Assembly (NCBI RefSeq): GCF_033542235.1
Contig: NZ_JAWRCU010000005.1
Span: forward strand, 372,001-436,000
From: JAWRCU01 sp033542235
GTDB lineage: Bacteria; Pseudomonadota; Alphaproteobacteria; Rhizobiales; Rhizobiaceae
Length of the DNA stretch: 64,000 bases
Direction of reading: 5' to 3'
Shown here: positions 8,763-17,264 of the stretch, piece by piece
Layout of the letters: each line of letters starts with the position of its first letter
Position numbering within the stretch: position 1 is the first letter of the stretch
Notes under the pieces: generated by a model
What the model saw: the letters and a program-made list of their open reading frames with translations, nothing else
Database searches by the model: none
Told to the model about the DNA's origin: nothing
Program-made: the position numbers and the translations under genes

Positions 8763-9389
8763 ATGGTCAAAGGCCTGAGGGAAAGACACCGCATCCAGCG
8801 CACCGAGCAGGTCTTAGATGCAGCAGACGCCTTGTTCCGTGACCGCGGCTATGAAGAGACGAAGATCGAGGAGATCGCGGAGCTGGCCTCCGTCGCCTCG
8901 GCCACCGTTTACAATTACTTCAAGAACAAACCCAATCTCCTGATGGAAATCGCTTTGCGCCACATCCGGGCCGCGGTTCCGGAGCGGCGGAAGTTCATAG
9001 AAGGCTTACCCGACGACCCTATGGAAGGCATCATCGGGTTCGAAAAGCTGCTTGCCGACCAAGCTGTGCGGCACCTGACCCCTGAGTGTTGGCGCGTCGT
9101 CATGTCGGCGCAGTTCGTCGACACAGATGGGGTGGCACACCGAACGGCAAAGCGCCTCGACCTCATCATACGCCGGCAATACGTGGCCCTCCTGACCAAC
9201 TACCAGGAAAAGGGTCGCATCCGTGCCGATGTCGATATCAACGTGCTGTGCGACATACTGATCGGCATTGGCAATGCCGCGCTTGCCCGCCTCGTCACTA
9301 CGCCTTCGATGAGCGTCGAGATGATGCGAGAGATTGGCCTGCCGCATCTCCGACTGGTCCTGTCGGGCGTACTCACTGCCAAAAAGTAG
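8763..9389 (+). CDS. TetR/AcrR-family transcriptional regulator
   Basis: A 208-residue protein with an N-terminal helix-turn-helix (about residues 10-57). It carries the family pattern AADALFRDRGYEETKIEEIA followed by TVYNYFKNK, then an all-helical ligand-binding domain with no recognisable ligand signature. A GGAAG about 7 bases upstream supports the ATG. It is divergent from the NodB-fold hydrolase and sits between the two halves of the catabolic locus. The palindrome copies on both sides of the gene, the second one starting in its own stop codon, suggest that it represses both arms and itself. Confidence 0.88.
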   Translation: MVKGLRERHRIQRTEQVLDAADALFRDRGYEETKIEEIAELASVASATVYNYFKNKPNLLMEIALRHIRAAVPERRKFIEGLPDDPMEGIIGFEKLLADQAVRHLTPECWRVVMSAQFVDTDGVAHRTAKRLDLIIRRQYVALLTNYQEKGRIRADVDINVLCDILIGIGNAALARLVTTPSMSVEMMREIGLPHLRLVLSGVLTAKK

Positions 9390-9426
9390 TGGCGACTCCA
9401 ATTTTGGACTTGACTCTAAATTCTAG
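9387..9426. promoter_or_regulatory. Second palindromic operator copy, downstream of tetR
   Basis: Half-sites TAGTGGCGACT (9387-9397) and ACTTGACTCTA (9408-9418) lie ten bases apart, the same spacing as the upstream site. The first three bases are the tetR stop codon. It lies about 120 bases ahead of the amidohydrolase start (9549), in the right place to control the plus-strand arm. The four half-sites share TAGTGKCRACT with two deviations in the last one. Confidence 0.55.
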
Positions 9427-9548
9427 CTGCGCACGGTTAGCACGCAACTTCGCGGAGCAGCCCACCTGAACTGGCCGGGCCGGCTGATCCGGATGGCAGC
9501 TGCGCCGACTCCGGGCAACTGCTTGCCAGCCACCACGTCAAAGGGTGA

Positions 9549-11150
9549 ATGATGTCCACCAGCCCGCTCTCCGAAGCACAGAAATCAGCGTTGACGTTTT
9601 TGTCGACGTCACATGCGGCCCTGTCCCGTGACCACCAGACGATCTGGTCATTTCACGAACCGTCATGGCGAGAGTACCGCTCCTCGCAATGGTACGTGGA
9701 TCGGCTGCGTGCGGAGGGTTTTCAAGTTGAGCAGGGATCGGCTGGCATGCCGACGGCGTTTTGTGCGCGCTGGACAAATCCGGCCGGCCCTGATCGCGGG
9801 CCAGTCATCGCCGGCTATGCCGAATACGACGCAGTGCCTGGTCAGTCCCAAGTCGCCGCACCTTACCGGGCGCCCCGGCCGGGCACGACGAAACATGCCG
9901 CCGGGCACACTGATCCCCACTCAGCCCTCGGCATAGGATCCTTCGCCGGATTCCTTGCCGCCAAACACGCCATGGAACAACACGGCATTGCCGGCACGCT
10001 GGTCTTCTTCGGCGAACCTGCAGAGAAGATGTGCGGGGCGAAGCCGGTGCATGCCGCGCATGGCTACTATGACGGGCTGGATGCCGCAATTTCATTTCAC
10101 CCCCATTCCTTCAACGCACTGACCAACGGGGTATTCTGGGAGACGACCAGCGCTCCGTACTGGAGTAAGCTCTATACGTTCGAATGCGAAGCGCCCGAGA
10201 CCTGGCAGAACGAAGCGCATGGCGGCAGCGTGGCGCATGCGCATGCCTCGGCACGCGCGCCGGGTGCGATCGACGCCGTGTGCCTCATGTACACCAATTC
10301 CAAGATGATGAAGGAATCCATGCTGCCGCACACCGGCACGTGGACGCTGAATGAGTTCATTCCTGTGGCAGGCCAGGCGGCTGCAGACAATCTCGCACCG
10401 GCTTACTCGCAGATACAGTATTCCATGCGTGCGCCCACGCTCGACATGTGCGCGGCTGCTTTCGCAGTGCTCGATCGCAACGCCGAACACATTGCGGCAA
10501 TGACGCATTGCACGATGACCTCCGTTTGGATCACCAAGACGCGAGCTGGATTGCCCAATCATGCGCTGGCAGAAGCGACCTTCCGCAACTTTGAACGAGT
10601 CGGGCCACCTCAGTGGGGCGAGAAGGCCAAGGAGTTCGCGCGGCAGGGCCAGCGATATCTCGGCTTCGAGCCTCTCGACGAACCTTTCATCGCCAATATG
10701 ACCCGTCTTACGCCGCCCGCCGAAGCGGAAGCCGCGTTTCGTCGGCAATTGCCCGAATGGCAGCTCAACTACGCCGCCGACGACTACGTCGATTATACCT
10801 GGCACGCGCCGACAGTGCGCCTTTACGTCGCCCGGCCGACCCCCAAAGCGCCGCCGTCTGGAGCGCGTTACCCGGAGTGGCTCCGCCATGCCATGAACGG
10901 TGACCCGGCCTGCATCGATCCAATGTGGAGCAAGGCCGCCGAGGTCATCTCGACCACAATCATAGACCTGATGACAGACCCTTCGATTCTGGAGCGGGCG
11001 CAGGCCGAGTTCCGCGAGCGAACCGGGGGCGGAATCGGAGGAACCAAATGGGTAGCGCCACTGCTGCCGCCCGATTTCCAAGCGCCTATCGGGTACAATT
11101 GGCCCGAATGGGTCGAGACACCGCGCGGGCGCGAGTGGTCAATCCTTTGA
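9549..11150 (+). CDS. M20-family amidohydrolase, AbgB-like
   Basis: A 533-residue M20D-type peptidase, longer than carbamoylases. Metal-site segments are AGYAEYDAVPG (Asp of the GEYDALPG motif) and HAAGHTDPHSALG. Next come FFGEPAEKMCGAKP, containing the catalytic and ligand acids and a cysteine ligand, and AISFHPHSFN. The dimerisation insert contains SVAHAHASARAPGAIDAV. AbgB-type enzymes split amide bonds of p-aminobenzoyl-glutamate or similar acyl amino acids. GGTGA sits just before two adjacent ATG codons (9549, 9552), either of which could start. It is the first gene of the plus arm of the TetR locus. The real substrate is probably an acylated or carbamoylated amino acid related to the ABC ligand. 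Confidence 0.78.
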   Translation: MMSTSPLSEAQKSALTFLSTSHAALSRDHQTIWSFHEPSWREYRSSQWYVDRLRAEGFQVEQGSAGMPTAFCARWTNPAGPDRGPVIAGYAEYDAVPGQSQVAAPYRAPRPGTTKHAAGHTDPHSALGIGSFAGFLAAKHAMEQHGIAGTLVFFGEPAEKMCGAKPVHAAHGYYDGLDAAISFHPHSFNALTNGVFWETTSAPYWSKLYTFECEAPETWQNEAHGGSVAHAHASARAPGAIDAVCLMYTNSKMMKESMLPHTGTWTLNEFIPVAGQAAADNLAPAYSQIQYSMRAPTLDMCAAAFAVLDRNAEHIAAMTHCTMTSVWITKTRAGLPNHALAEATFRNFERVGPPQWGEKAKEFARQGQRYLGFEPLDEPFIANMTRLTPPAEAEAAFRRQLPEWQLNYAADDYVDYTWHAPTVRLYVARPTPKAPPSGARYPEWLRHAMNGDPACIDPMWSKAAEVISTTIIDLMTDPSILERAQAEFRERTGGGIGGTKWVAPLLPPDFQAPIGYNWPEWVETPRGREWSIL

Positions 11151-11181
11151 CCCGGCCTTTTCACCAGCACAGGAGATTGAA

Positions 11182-11637
11182 ATGACACAGCCGAGCCACG
11201 ACGACGTCGTGCAATATGTTGCGTCGAACCGCTTCCCCTTTCCCGGCCAGACGACTTGGCCGGCGGACTATGTGACATTGACCAATGCACCGACGCGCCG
11301 GCGATCAGTACCCGTGGACGGTGGCGAATATTTCCCCGACATCGTCGTCGTCGACGGATCCGGCAAGACGCGAGAGATCGGCGACGTTGAAGAGACGCTC
11401 GATCCGGGCAAGGTGAAATTTTGGAAAGCGGCTTCTGCGGCGGGTGACGAGTTGCCCGACTACGGCACACGCATCTTTTTCCTCTACGTGCCCGCGGGCA
11501 AGGAGAGCGAGGCGCAGCAAATCCTTGATGACAGCGGCATCCAATACGCGGGCGTGCGGGGTTATACAGCCGACGAGCAAGGCCGGATCTCGATTCTTCC
11601 CTTCGTCACGCGCGGGAACCCGTACGATCATCAATAG
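11182..11637 (+). CDS. Uncharacterised protein with a PD...DVEE pattern
   Basis: A 151-residue soluble protein that I do not recognise. It starts 31 bases after the amidohydrolase with a purine-rich GGAGATTGAA ribosome site. A strand-turn-strand segment reads FPDIVVVDGSG (P52, D53), then REIGDVEET (D68-E71), and later IFFLYVP. This looks like the core of a PD-(D/E)xK nuclease-like fold, but the expected lysine after the acidic residue is not obvious, so catalysis is doubtful. It lies inside an amino-acid catabolic operon between an amidohydrolase and an aminotransferase, which would be odd for a nuclease. It may instead be a small accessory or sensor protein. Confidence 0.65.
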   Translation: MTQPSHDDVVQYVASNRFPFPGQTTWPADYVTLTNAPTRRRSVPVDGGEYFPDIVVVDGSGKTREIGDVEETLDPGKVKFWKAASAAGDELPDYGTRIFFLYVPAGKESEAQQILDDSGIQYAGVRGYTADEQGRISILPFVTRGNPYDHQ

Positions 11638-11679
11638 CATCGGCGCGCTTCTATCGAAGATACTGGAAAGCTTCCGGGG

Positions 11680-12885
11680 ATGAACAGTTCTGCATCGGCA
11701 GTCGCTTGGTGTGAGCGGCTGGGTTCCGCGGCGGCGTCCGCCCCGGCAAGCGGCATCGCCGAAGTGATGCGCCACGGTTTCGGTCGCAACGGCATCATTC
11801 CGCTATGGGTCGGCGAGGGCGACGAGCCAACGCCGGCCTTCATTTGCGAAACCGCGGCCGAATCCATGGCACGGGGGGAAACCTTCTACATGCCGCAACC
11901 CGGCATTCAGCAGTTGCGCGATGGGCTGGCCGCCTACCATGATCGGCTCTATGGCGGGCTCTTCGGCGAGCCCTTCCCGGCCGACAGGTTTTACGTGACG
12001 GGATCCGGCATGCAGGCGATTCAGATCGCGATCCGCCTTGTCGCCGACCCCGGTGACGAAGTGATCGTGCCGACGCCTGCGTGGCCCAACTTTCCCGCGG
12101 CGGTCGGAGTTGCAGGCGCCAAGGCTTGCCAGGTGCCGCTGCGCTTCGATCCCGCAGGATGGCGGCTCGATCTCGATGACATAGCGGCTGCGATAGGACC
12201 ACGCACGAAGGCACTTTTCATCAATTCGCCGTCAAATCCGACCGGCTGGACGGCGACCGAGGCGGATCTAGCGGCTATTGTCGAACTGTGCCGACGACGC
12301 GACCTCTGGATCATCGCCGACGAGGTCTATTCGCGCTTCACTTACGGTTCCGACCGCCCTACCACGCCCTCCCTGCACGATCACATCGTGCCCGACGACC
12401 GCGTGCTCTTCGTCAACACCTTTTCCAAGAACTGGGCTATGACCGGCTGGCGCGTCGGGTGGATAGAGGCGCCCGAAGCAATTGGGCCCGCAATCGAGAA
12501 CCTCATCCAGTATGCGACCTCCGGTGTCGCGGTGTTCATGCAGCGCGCCGCCGCCAGGGCGCTGAGCGAGGGCGAGTCGGCGCTATCGTCGCTAATAGAT
12601 CGGGCAAGGATCGGCCGCGACATCGTCTCGACGGCGCTCGCCGCGATCCCTGGAGTCAGCTTCGCCCCTCCAGGGGGATTCTACCTATTCTTCCGCGTCG
12701 ATGGCGTGAGCAACTCCACCGAATTTGCGGCGACCCTGATCAAGGAAGCCGATGTCGGCCTGGCGCCTGGTTCGGCTTTCGGAGCCGGCGGTGAAGGCTT
12801 CTTCCGGCTATGTTTCGCCCGAAACCCTGACGATCTGTCGGAGGCTTGTGCACGCTTCGCCAATTGGATGAGCCGCCGTGCATAG
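11680..12885 (+). CDS. PLP-dependent aminotransferase, class I/II
   Basis: A 401-residue fold-type I aminotransferase. The cofactor region is intact: GSGMQAIQIA near residue 109, NSPSNPTGW, IIADEVYSRF (Asp and Tyr contacting PLP), NTFSKNWAMTGWRVGW with Schiff-base lysine K250, and FRLCFAR with the substrate-carboxylate arginine near the end. It would transfer an amino group from an amino acid to a 2-oxo acid in the cytosol. Together with the TPP decarboxylase encoded at 2210-3841 it forms an AruH/AruI-like pair, so the natural product may be a 2-oxo acid for decarboxylation. It is followed 36 bases later by an exporter-like gene. Confidence 0.88.
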   Translation: MNSSASAVAWCERLGSAAASAPASGIAEVMRHGFGRNGIIPLWVGEGDEPTPAFICETAAESMARGETFYMPQPGIQQLRDGLAAYHDRLYGGLFGEPFPADRFYVTGSGMQAIQIAIRLVADPGDEVIVPTPAWPNFPAAVGVAGAKACQVPLRFDPAGWRLDLDDIAAAIGPRTKALFINSPSNPTGWTATEADLAAIVELCRRRDLWIIADEVYSRFTYGSDRPTTPSLHDHIVPDDRVLFVNTFSKNWAMTGWRVGWIEAPEAIGPAIENLIQYATSGVAVFMQRAAARALSEGESALSSLIDRARIGRDIVSTALAAIPGVSFAPPGGFYLFFRVDGVSNSTEFAATLIKEADVGLAPGSAFGAGGEGFFRLCFARNPDDLSEACARFANWMSRRA

Positions 12886-12921
12886 CAGCGGGCTGACGTC
12901 CGCGACCAATACGGGCATTTC

Positions 12922-13818
12922 ATGAGCGAGAGCACAGAGCTCAGCGGCTCCCCTCGCATAGGGATTGCTGCCGTGTGCGCCGCAATGGCGCTGTTCGCTG
13001 CAAACGACGCGGTCCTCAAGCTTCTTTCCGAACAAATCCCCCCAGCGCAGGTCATGGTGCTGCGCGGCATTGTTGGTGGCGTCCTTCTGCTCGGCCTCGT
13101 CCTTGTTACGGGCGCCGGGCCCCGACTGGGGAGCGGATTCCGGCCGGCAGTTCTGCTGCGCACGCTGTGCGACGCACTGGCAAGCGTCATGTTCGTAATG
13201 GCCCTGATGGGACTTCCCGTTGCGACCGTCACCGCCTTGATCCAACTCGTCCCAGTCGTCACCAGCATCGCCGGCGTGCTGATTTTCCGTGATCGGATGA
13301 CGCGGAGGCAACTTGCTGCCGTCGTGCTCGGCTTGGCAGGAGTCCTTGTGATCACCCGCCCCTCCGGGTCAGTTGGGGCTCACTTGCTCTTCGGCATCGC
13401 CGCGGTCGCCCTTTTGGCCGGCAGGGACGTGCTGACACGCTGCACAGCACCGGGAACACCGTCACTGGTGGTTGCGACCATGACCACCTTCGCCGTGCCG
13501 ATGCTGTCCATTCCAGAGGTCGCGTTCCAAGCGTGGCAGCCCCTCGAGGTTAAGGCAGCCATGTTGATTGGCCTGATCAGCCTCCTCGTGGCTGTAGGCA
13601 ATTTGCTGATGGTCATCGCCGTACGCTATTCACCACTACCGGCCATAGCGCCGTATCGCTACACAGCGATTCTATTCGCCTTATTCGCGGGCCTGCTGCT
13701 CCTGGACGAGCAACCCGACACGTGGATGATCGCGGGTGGCGGCGCTATTGCCATGAGCGGTTTCCTGGGCCTGCCGCAAGTGCGCCCGCCGTTTCTGCTG
13801 TCGGCGAAGAGAAGCTGA
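12922..13818 (+). CDS. EamA/DMT-family transporter
   Basis: A 298-residue membrane protein with two EamA repeats and about ten hydrophobic segments. The first repeat holds AANDAVLKLLSEQIPPAQVM and VMFVMALMGLPVATVTALIQ; the second ends with YTAILFALFAGLLLLDEQPD. The first repeat starts after a short polar N-terminus. DMT proteins move metabolites or amino acids across the inner membrane, often outward. As last gene of the plus arm it may export an end product or relieve build-up of an amino-acid analogue. No terminator is obvious in the 190 bases that follow. Confidence 0.85.
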   Translation: MSESTELSGSPRIGIAAVCAAMALFAANDAVLKLLSEQIPPAQVMVLRGIVGGVLLLGLVLVTGAGPRLGSGFRPAVLLRTLCDALASVMFVMALMGLPVATVTALIQLVPVVTSIAGVLIFRDRMTRRQLAAVVLGLAGVLVITRPSGSVGAHLLFGIAAVALLAGRDVLTRCTAPGTPSLVVATMTTFAVPMLSIPEVAFQAWQPLEVKAAMLIGLISLLVAVGNLLMVIAVRYSPLPAIAPYRYTAILFALFAGLLLLDEQPDTWMIAGGGAIAMSGFLGLPQVRPPFLLSAKRS

Positions 13819-14008
13819 CGATCGATTCTCGACCTGCTCCGAAACCAAGCATTGATCCCACAGGACAGTTTGCCGGTTCGCGGTCAAGTTCCTATACGAT
13901 GTGCGTAATATCGTACTGAGGCCGTTCGATGCAGCCCGGCCAAAAGCGTCAGGGCTGCCTTCGCCCACCTCGGTGAAGGGCGATCGTTCAGCAGCCGCCC
14001 TTCCCTTC

Positions 14009-14986
14009 TTACGGTATGAGCACGCTGGTTCCGGTGGTCTTGCGACCTTCGAGATCGGCGTGCGCCTTCGCCACATCCGCAAGCAGATAGCGCTGGTTGA
14101 TTGCGATCTTCACGAAGCCCTGCCGCACGGCATCGAAGAGTGCGCTCGCCGATTCCTCCAGGTCGCTGCGCTTGCCGATATATGAGAAGATCGTCGGCCG
14201 CGTCAGGTAGAGCGAACCCTTCTGCGACAGGATCGCCAGATTGAAGGGCGGGATCGAACCGGACGACTGGCCGAAGCTCACGAACAGATGGCGCGGCTTC
14301 AGGCAGTCAAGCGAGGCTGGAAACGTGTCCTTGCCGACGGAATCGTAGACCACGTCGCACATCTGGCCGCCGGTGATCTCCCGCACCGCCGAAACGAAAT
14401 CGACCTCGCGGTAATTGATGACGTGATCGAAGCCATGGCTCCCGGCGAGCGCTGCCTTCTCCGGCGAGCTTGTCGTGCCGATCACCGTGGCGCCGAGATG
14501 CTTGGCCCATTGACCGAAGATCAGGCCGACACCGCCGGCTGCGGCGTGATAGAGCACGATATCGCCTGGCTTCACGGCATAGGTCCGGCGCAGGAGGTAT
14601 TCGGCCGTCATCCCCTTGAGCATCATCGCAGCGGCCTGCTCGTCCGTCACCCCGTCGGGAATCCTGACCAGCCGGTCGGCGGCAATCAACCGCTCCTCGG
14701 CATAGGCGCCGAGCGGGCCGACATAGGCGACGCGGTCGCCCTCTTTTACGACGTCGACCCCCTCGCCCACCGCGAGCACGACGCCGGCTGCCTCATTGCC
14801 GAGCGTCAGCGGCAGCCCGGCCGGCGGCGAATAGGTTCCGCTGCGATAGTAGACGTCGAGAAAGTTCAGGCCGATCGCAGTATGCCTGATCAGCGCCTCC
14901 CCGGCGCCGGGCTTGCCGATCTCCACCTCTTCATAGCGAAGCACATCGACGCCGCCCTGCTCATGGATCCTTACTGCCTTCGGCAT
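14009..14986 (-). CDS. NADPH:quinone oxidoreductase family (Qor-like, zinc-free MDR)
   Basis: A 325-residue medium-chain dehydrogenase/reductase. The N-terminal GroES-like domain has LNFLDVYYRSGTY and the NEAAGVV strand typical of quinone reductase 1. The Rossmann domain contains YHAAAGGVGLIFGQ and lacks the cysteine-rich structural zinc lobe. It reduces quinones or enones with NADPH in the cytosol. ATG at 14986 is chosen because GAGGAG lies six bases upstream and the pcs stop is one base ahead; a longer frame to 15004 overlaps pcs. It is probably cotranscribed with pcs. Confidence 0.87.
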   Translation of the reverse strand: MPKAVRIHEQGGVDVLRYEEVEIGKPGAGEALIRHTAIGLNFLDVYYRSGTYSPPAGLPLTLGNEAAGVVLAVGEGVDVVKEGDRVAYVGPLGAYAEERLIAADRLVRIPDGVTDEQAAAMMLKGMTAEYLLRRTYAVKPGDIVLYHAAAGGVGLIFGQWAKHLGATVIGTTSSPEKAALAGSHGFDHVINYREVDFVSAVREITGGQMCDVVYDSVGKDTFPASLDCLKPRHLFVSFGQSSGSIPPFNLAILSQKGSLYLTRPTIFSYIGKRSDLEESASALFDAVRQGFVKIAINQRYLLADVAKAHADLEGRKTTGTSVLIP

Positions 14987-14987
14987 A

Positions 14988-15767
14988 TCAGCTCCTCTTT
15001 GCACCGAGATTGGGGAACAATTGCATGATGCCGCCGATCACGAACAAATAAAGGCTGGTCGCAGCGATCCCGTATTTGACGAACACATGGGCGTTCATCG
15101 ACTGCAGGAGCGCGATCGCCCCGAAACCGCACCATGCAAGAAAGATCGGCAGGTTGATGCTGCGCAACCGCTCGACCCGAACCGGGTGCAGGAAATACAT
15201 CGGCACGAAGGTGAGTATGCCGGCAATCACGACAACGCCGAACGACACCCACTCCCCCGGCTCGATGACGAACAGCGTGAACACGATCATGTTCCATACG
15301 ACCGGGAAGCCCTTGAAGAAGTTCTCCTTCGTCTTCATCCCGGTATCGGCATAATAGATGGCGCTCGATACCACGATGATCGCGGCAGAGAGGAAGGAGA
15401 GCCTCTCGCCCATGAAGCCGCGCTGGTAGAGCGCAAAAGCCGGGATCAGGACATAGGTGACATAGTCGATGATGTTGTCGAGCATGTCGCCGGACCATGT
15501 CGGCAGGATTTCCTTGACCTGCAGCCGGCGGGCGATCGGCCCGTCAATGCCATCGACCAGGAGCGCCAGCCCCAGCCACCAGAACATCAGGGTCCAGCTT
15601 TCCTCGCTGGCCGCCACCAGAGAGAGGAAGGCGAGGAAAGAGCCTGATGCTGTAAGCAGGTGGACCGAAAAAGCGCGCGCCTGCGGCCATGTCACCTTCT
15701 TCTTGGGCTTGGGAATGCGAGCAGAAAGCGGCTTGCTTGTCACGGTCCGCGCCAATCCAGTTTGCAT
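14988..15767 (-). CDS. pcs: Phosphatidylcholine synthase
   Basis: A 259-residue integral membrane CDP-alcohol phosphatidyltransferase with about eight hydrophobic segments. The family motif is present in the variant spacing of Pcs: DGIDGPIARR, then after about a dozen residues SGDMLDNIIDY. The surrounding MFWWLGLALLVDG and HPVRVERLR segments match rhizobial Pcs from memory. It condenses choline with CDP-diacylglycerol, the pathway typical of plant- and animal-associated alphaproteobacteria. The ATG at 15767 overlaps the DUF1326 gene by 28 bases. A GTG at 15743 overlapping the preceding stop as GTGA would give 251 residues, closer to the usual length near 240. Confidence 0.92.
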   Translation of the reverse strand: MQTGLARTVTSKPLSARIPKPKKKVTWPQARAFSVHLLTASGSFLAFLSLVAASEESWTLMFWWLGLALLVDGIDGPIARRLQVKEILPTWSGDMLDNIIDYVTYVLIPAFALYQRGFMGERLSFLSAAIIVVSSAIYYADTGMKTKENFFKGFPVVWNMIVFTLFVIEPGEWVSFGVVVIAGILTFVPMYFLHPVRVERLRSINLPIFLAWCGFGAIALLQSMNAHVFVKYGIAATSLYLFVIGGIMQLFPNLGAKRS

Positions 15768-16354
15768 ATCTCGGCCGACCGTCCGGCGAAATTCCAGTTG
15801 CGGCCGAAGGCGCGCATCCTGCTTTTCTCGGCCCTGGCGACCGTGATCTCCGGCGCGATCCAGTATTCGGAGTTCTGAATCACCGTGTCACGCTCACGGT
15901 CCTTGCCGGGAATGGGGGTGACGGCGCCCTCGATGATCTTCGGGATCTGGAATTTTCGCGTCCTGCCCTCGATTTCATAGCTGATCGGCGCCTGCTCGAC
16001 GCCCAGGAACCTGCCGACGAGGATCGAGAGAAGCGATGTCGTGCCGCCGGCCTTGCCCATGAAAATCTTGGTCAGCGCCTTCACCGCATAGATGGAAGCC
16101 CGTTGGTCGATGAAAAGCCCGGCAGACCAGTTGCCGCGGCTCATATAGCCGGGAATCTCCATGACAAGGCCGAGGTTCAAGCCCGAGAGGTCAACATCTC
16201 CGAAATGTCCGCTGTCGATGCGCAAGCCAGCCCAGGTCTGGCAATAGCCTTCGGTAGGCGGGTGGCTGCCGAGCGAGAGAACGCAGGGGCAGAATACTGT
16301 GCAATTACAGGAGAGGACCAGCTCTCCCTGCATCGCCCAACTTCGATCGGCCAT
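15740..16354 (-). CDS. DUF1326 domain protein
   Basis: A 204-residue protein of the DUF1326 family. The hallmark is the N-terminal cysteine cluster SCNCTVFCPCVLS (four cysteines within about residues 16-24), which could bind a metal. There is no signal peptide and no clear membrane segment. It sits 16 bases downstream of a DUF2182 membrane-protein gene whose product also has a CLGCCW cysteine motif. The two families are, to my knowledge, frequent neighbours, so a joint role in metal handling is plausible. The function is not established. Confidence 0.85.
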   Translation of the reverse strand: MADRSWAMQGELVLSCNCTVFCPCVLSLGSHPPTEGYCQTWAGLRIDSGHFGDVDLSGLNLGLVMEIPGYMSRGNWSAGLFIDQRASIYAVKALTKIFMGKAGGTTSLLSILVGRFLGVEQAPISYEIEGRTRKFQIPKIIEGAVTPIPGKDRERDTVIQNSEYWIAPEITVARAEKSRMRAFGRNWNFAGRSAEICKLDWRGP

Positions 16355-16370
16355 GGCCCTCCCCAGTCTC

Positions 16371-17264
16371 TCAACGCGAAACTACTAGCAGCGCCACCGC
16401 CCACACAAGCAATATAGCGCCGGCAACGCTGCCCGGCAGCCGCCTATCCCACTGTTTTTCCACGATGGCAAACAGGCCGATGAGCGCCATCCAGAAGATG
16501 TTCATCACGCCGACGGCAAACATCACCAGCATCAGCGCCCAGCAGCAGCCAAGGCACCAGACGCCCTGCTCGACCCCGAGCCGGAATATGCGCGAGGTTC
16601 GGCTCGACCAGCGCGAGAACAGTATCGCGAATGGGTTGCGGCATTTCTCGAGGCAGGCCTTTTTCAAGTTGCTGAACTGATAGATCCCGGCGATCCCCAG
16701 CGCCGCTGCACCGGCAACCCCGCTCACGGGAGCGGCGGCATTGGTCAGGAACAATGTAATCGCGGCAAAGAGAAGCGAAGCCGCGGCCCAGGCGGATAGA
16801 TAGCCGGCGACCAGCACCAAGGGGTGCACTACAGCCTCGTCCTTTGCGTGGGCCGTATCGGCAATCTCGCAATAAGTGCGAATCAGGGGCGCGGCGGAGG
16901 GCAGCATCATCGCGACGGCCATCAGCATCCACATCGTCCAGAGCAAGACAAAGCCCAGCACTCCGCCGCCTGGCCCGGCGGGCCCCGCGCACAAGGCGAC
17001 CAACTGCGCGGCCCAGTCGGGAAGCGTCACGTCGGGCAAGAGGCGCAGCAGCGAATTGCCTGGCGCGTCTTCGGCCGGGATCGCAAGCCGCGCCGCGCCT
17101 GCGGAAAGCCCCACGAGAGCAAGCCATGACAGCAGGATGGCCGCACCAACAACGGCATTGACGACTGCACTCATCCTGAGCACCGCGAACGCCGTTAACT
17201 GTCCCGGTCTGTCGAGGTGGGCGAAATCTGAGTTTTCCTCGGCCATGACGGACACTATGCTCAT
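16371..17264 (-). CDS. DUF2182 integral membrane protein (predicted metal-binding)
   Basis: A membrane protein of about 297 residues with six or seven hydrophobic segments. Recognisable family blocks are LWTMWMLMAVAMMLPSAAPLI, where methionines line a helix, and WCLGCCWALMLVMF near the C-terminus. A further CLEKCRNPF motif lies between them. The methionine and cysteine pattern suggests copper or another soft metal, but this is inference. The start is uncertain: ATG at 17264 and ATG at 17246 are both possible, and neither has a strong ribosome site. It is divergent from the FAD hydroxylase gene and upstream of DUF1326. Confidence 0.82.
   Translation of the reverse strand: MSIVSVMAEENSDFAHLDRPGQLTAFAVLRMSAVVNAVVGAAILLSWLALVGLSAGAARLAIPAEDAPGNSLLRLLPDVTLPDWAAQLVALCAGPAGPGGGVLGFVLLWTMWMLMAVAMMLPSAAPLIRTYCEIADTAHAKDEAVVHPLVLVAGYLSAWAAASLLFAAITLFLTNAAAPVSGVAGAAALGIAGIYQFSNLKKACLEKCRNPFAILFSRWSSRTSRIFRLGVEQGVWCLGCCWALMLVMFAVGVMNIFWMALIGLFAIVEKQWDRRLPGSVAGAILLVWAVALLVVSR

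Noticed and set aside
10092..11081. A 329-codon minus-strand frame opposite the AbgB-like gene
   Set aside because: Antisense to a gene with intact M20 motifs and without domain features of its own.
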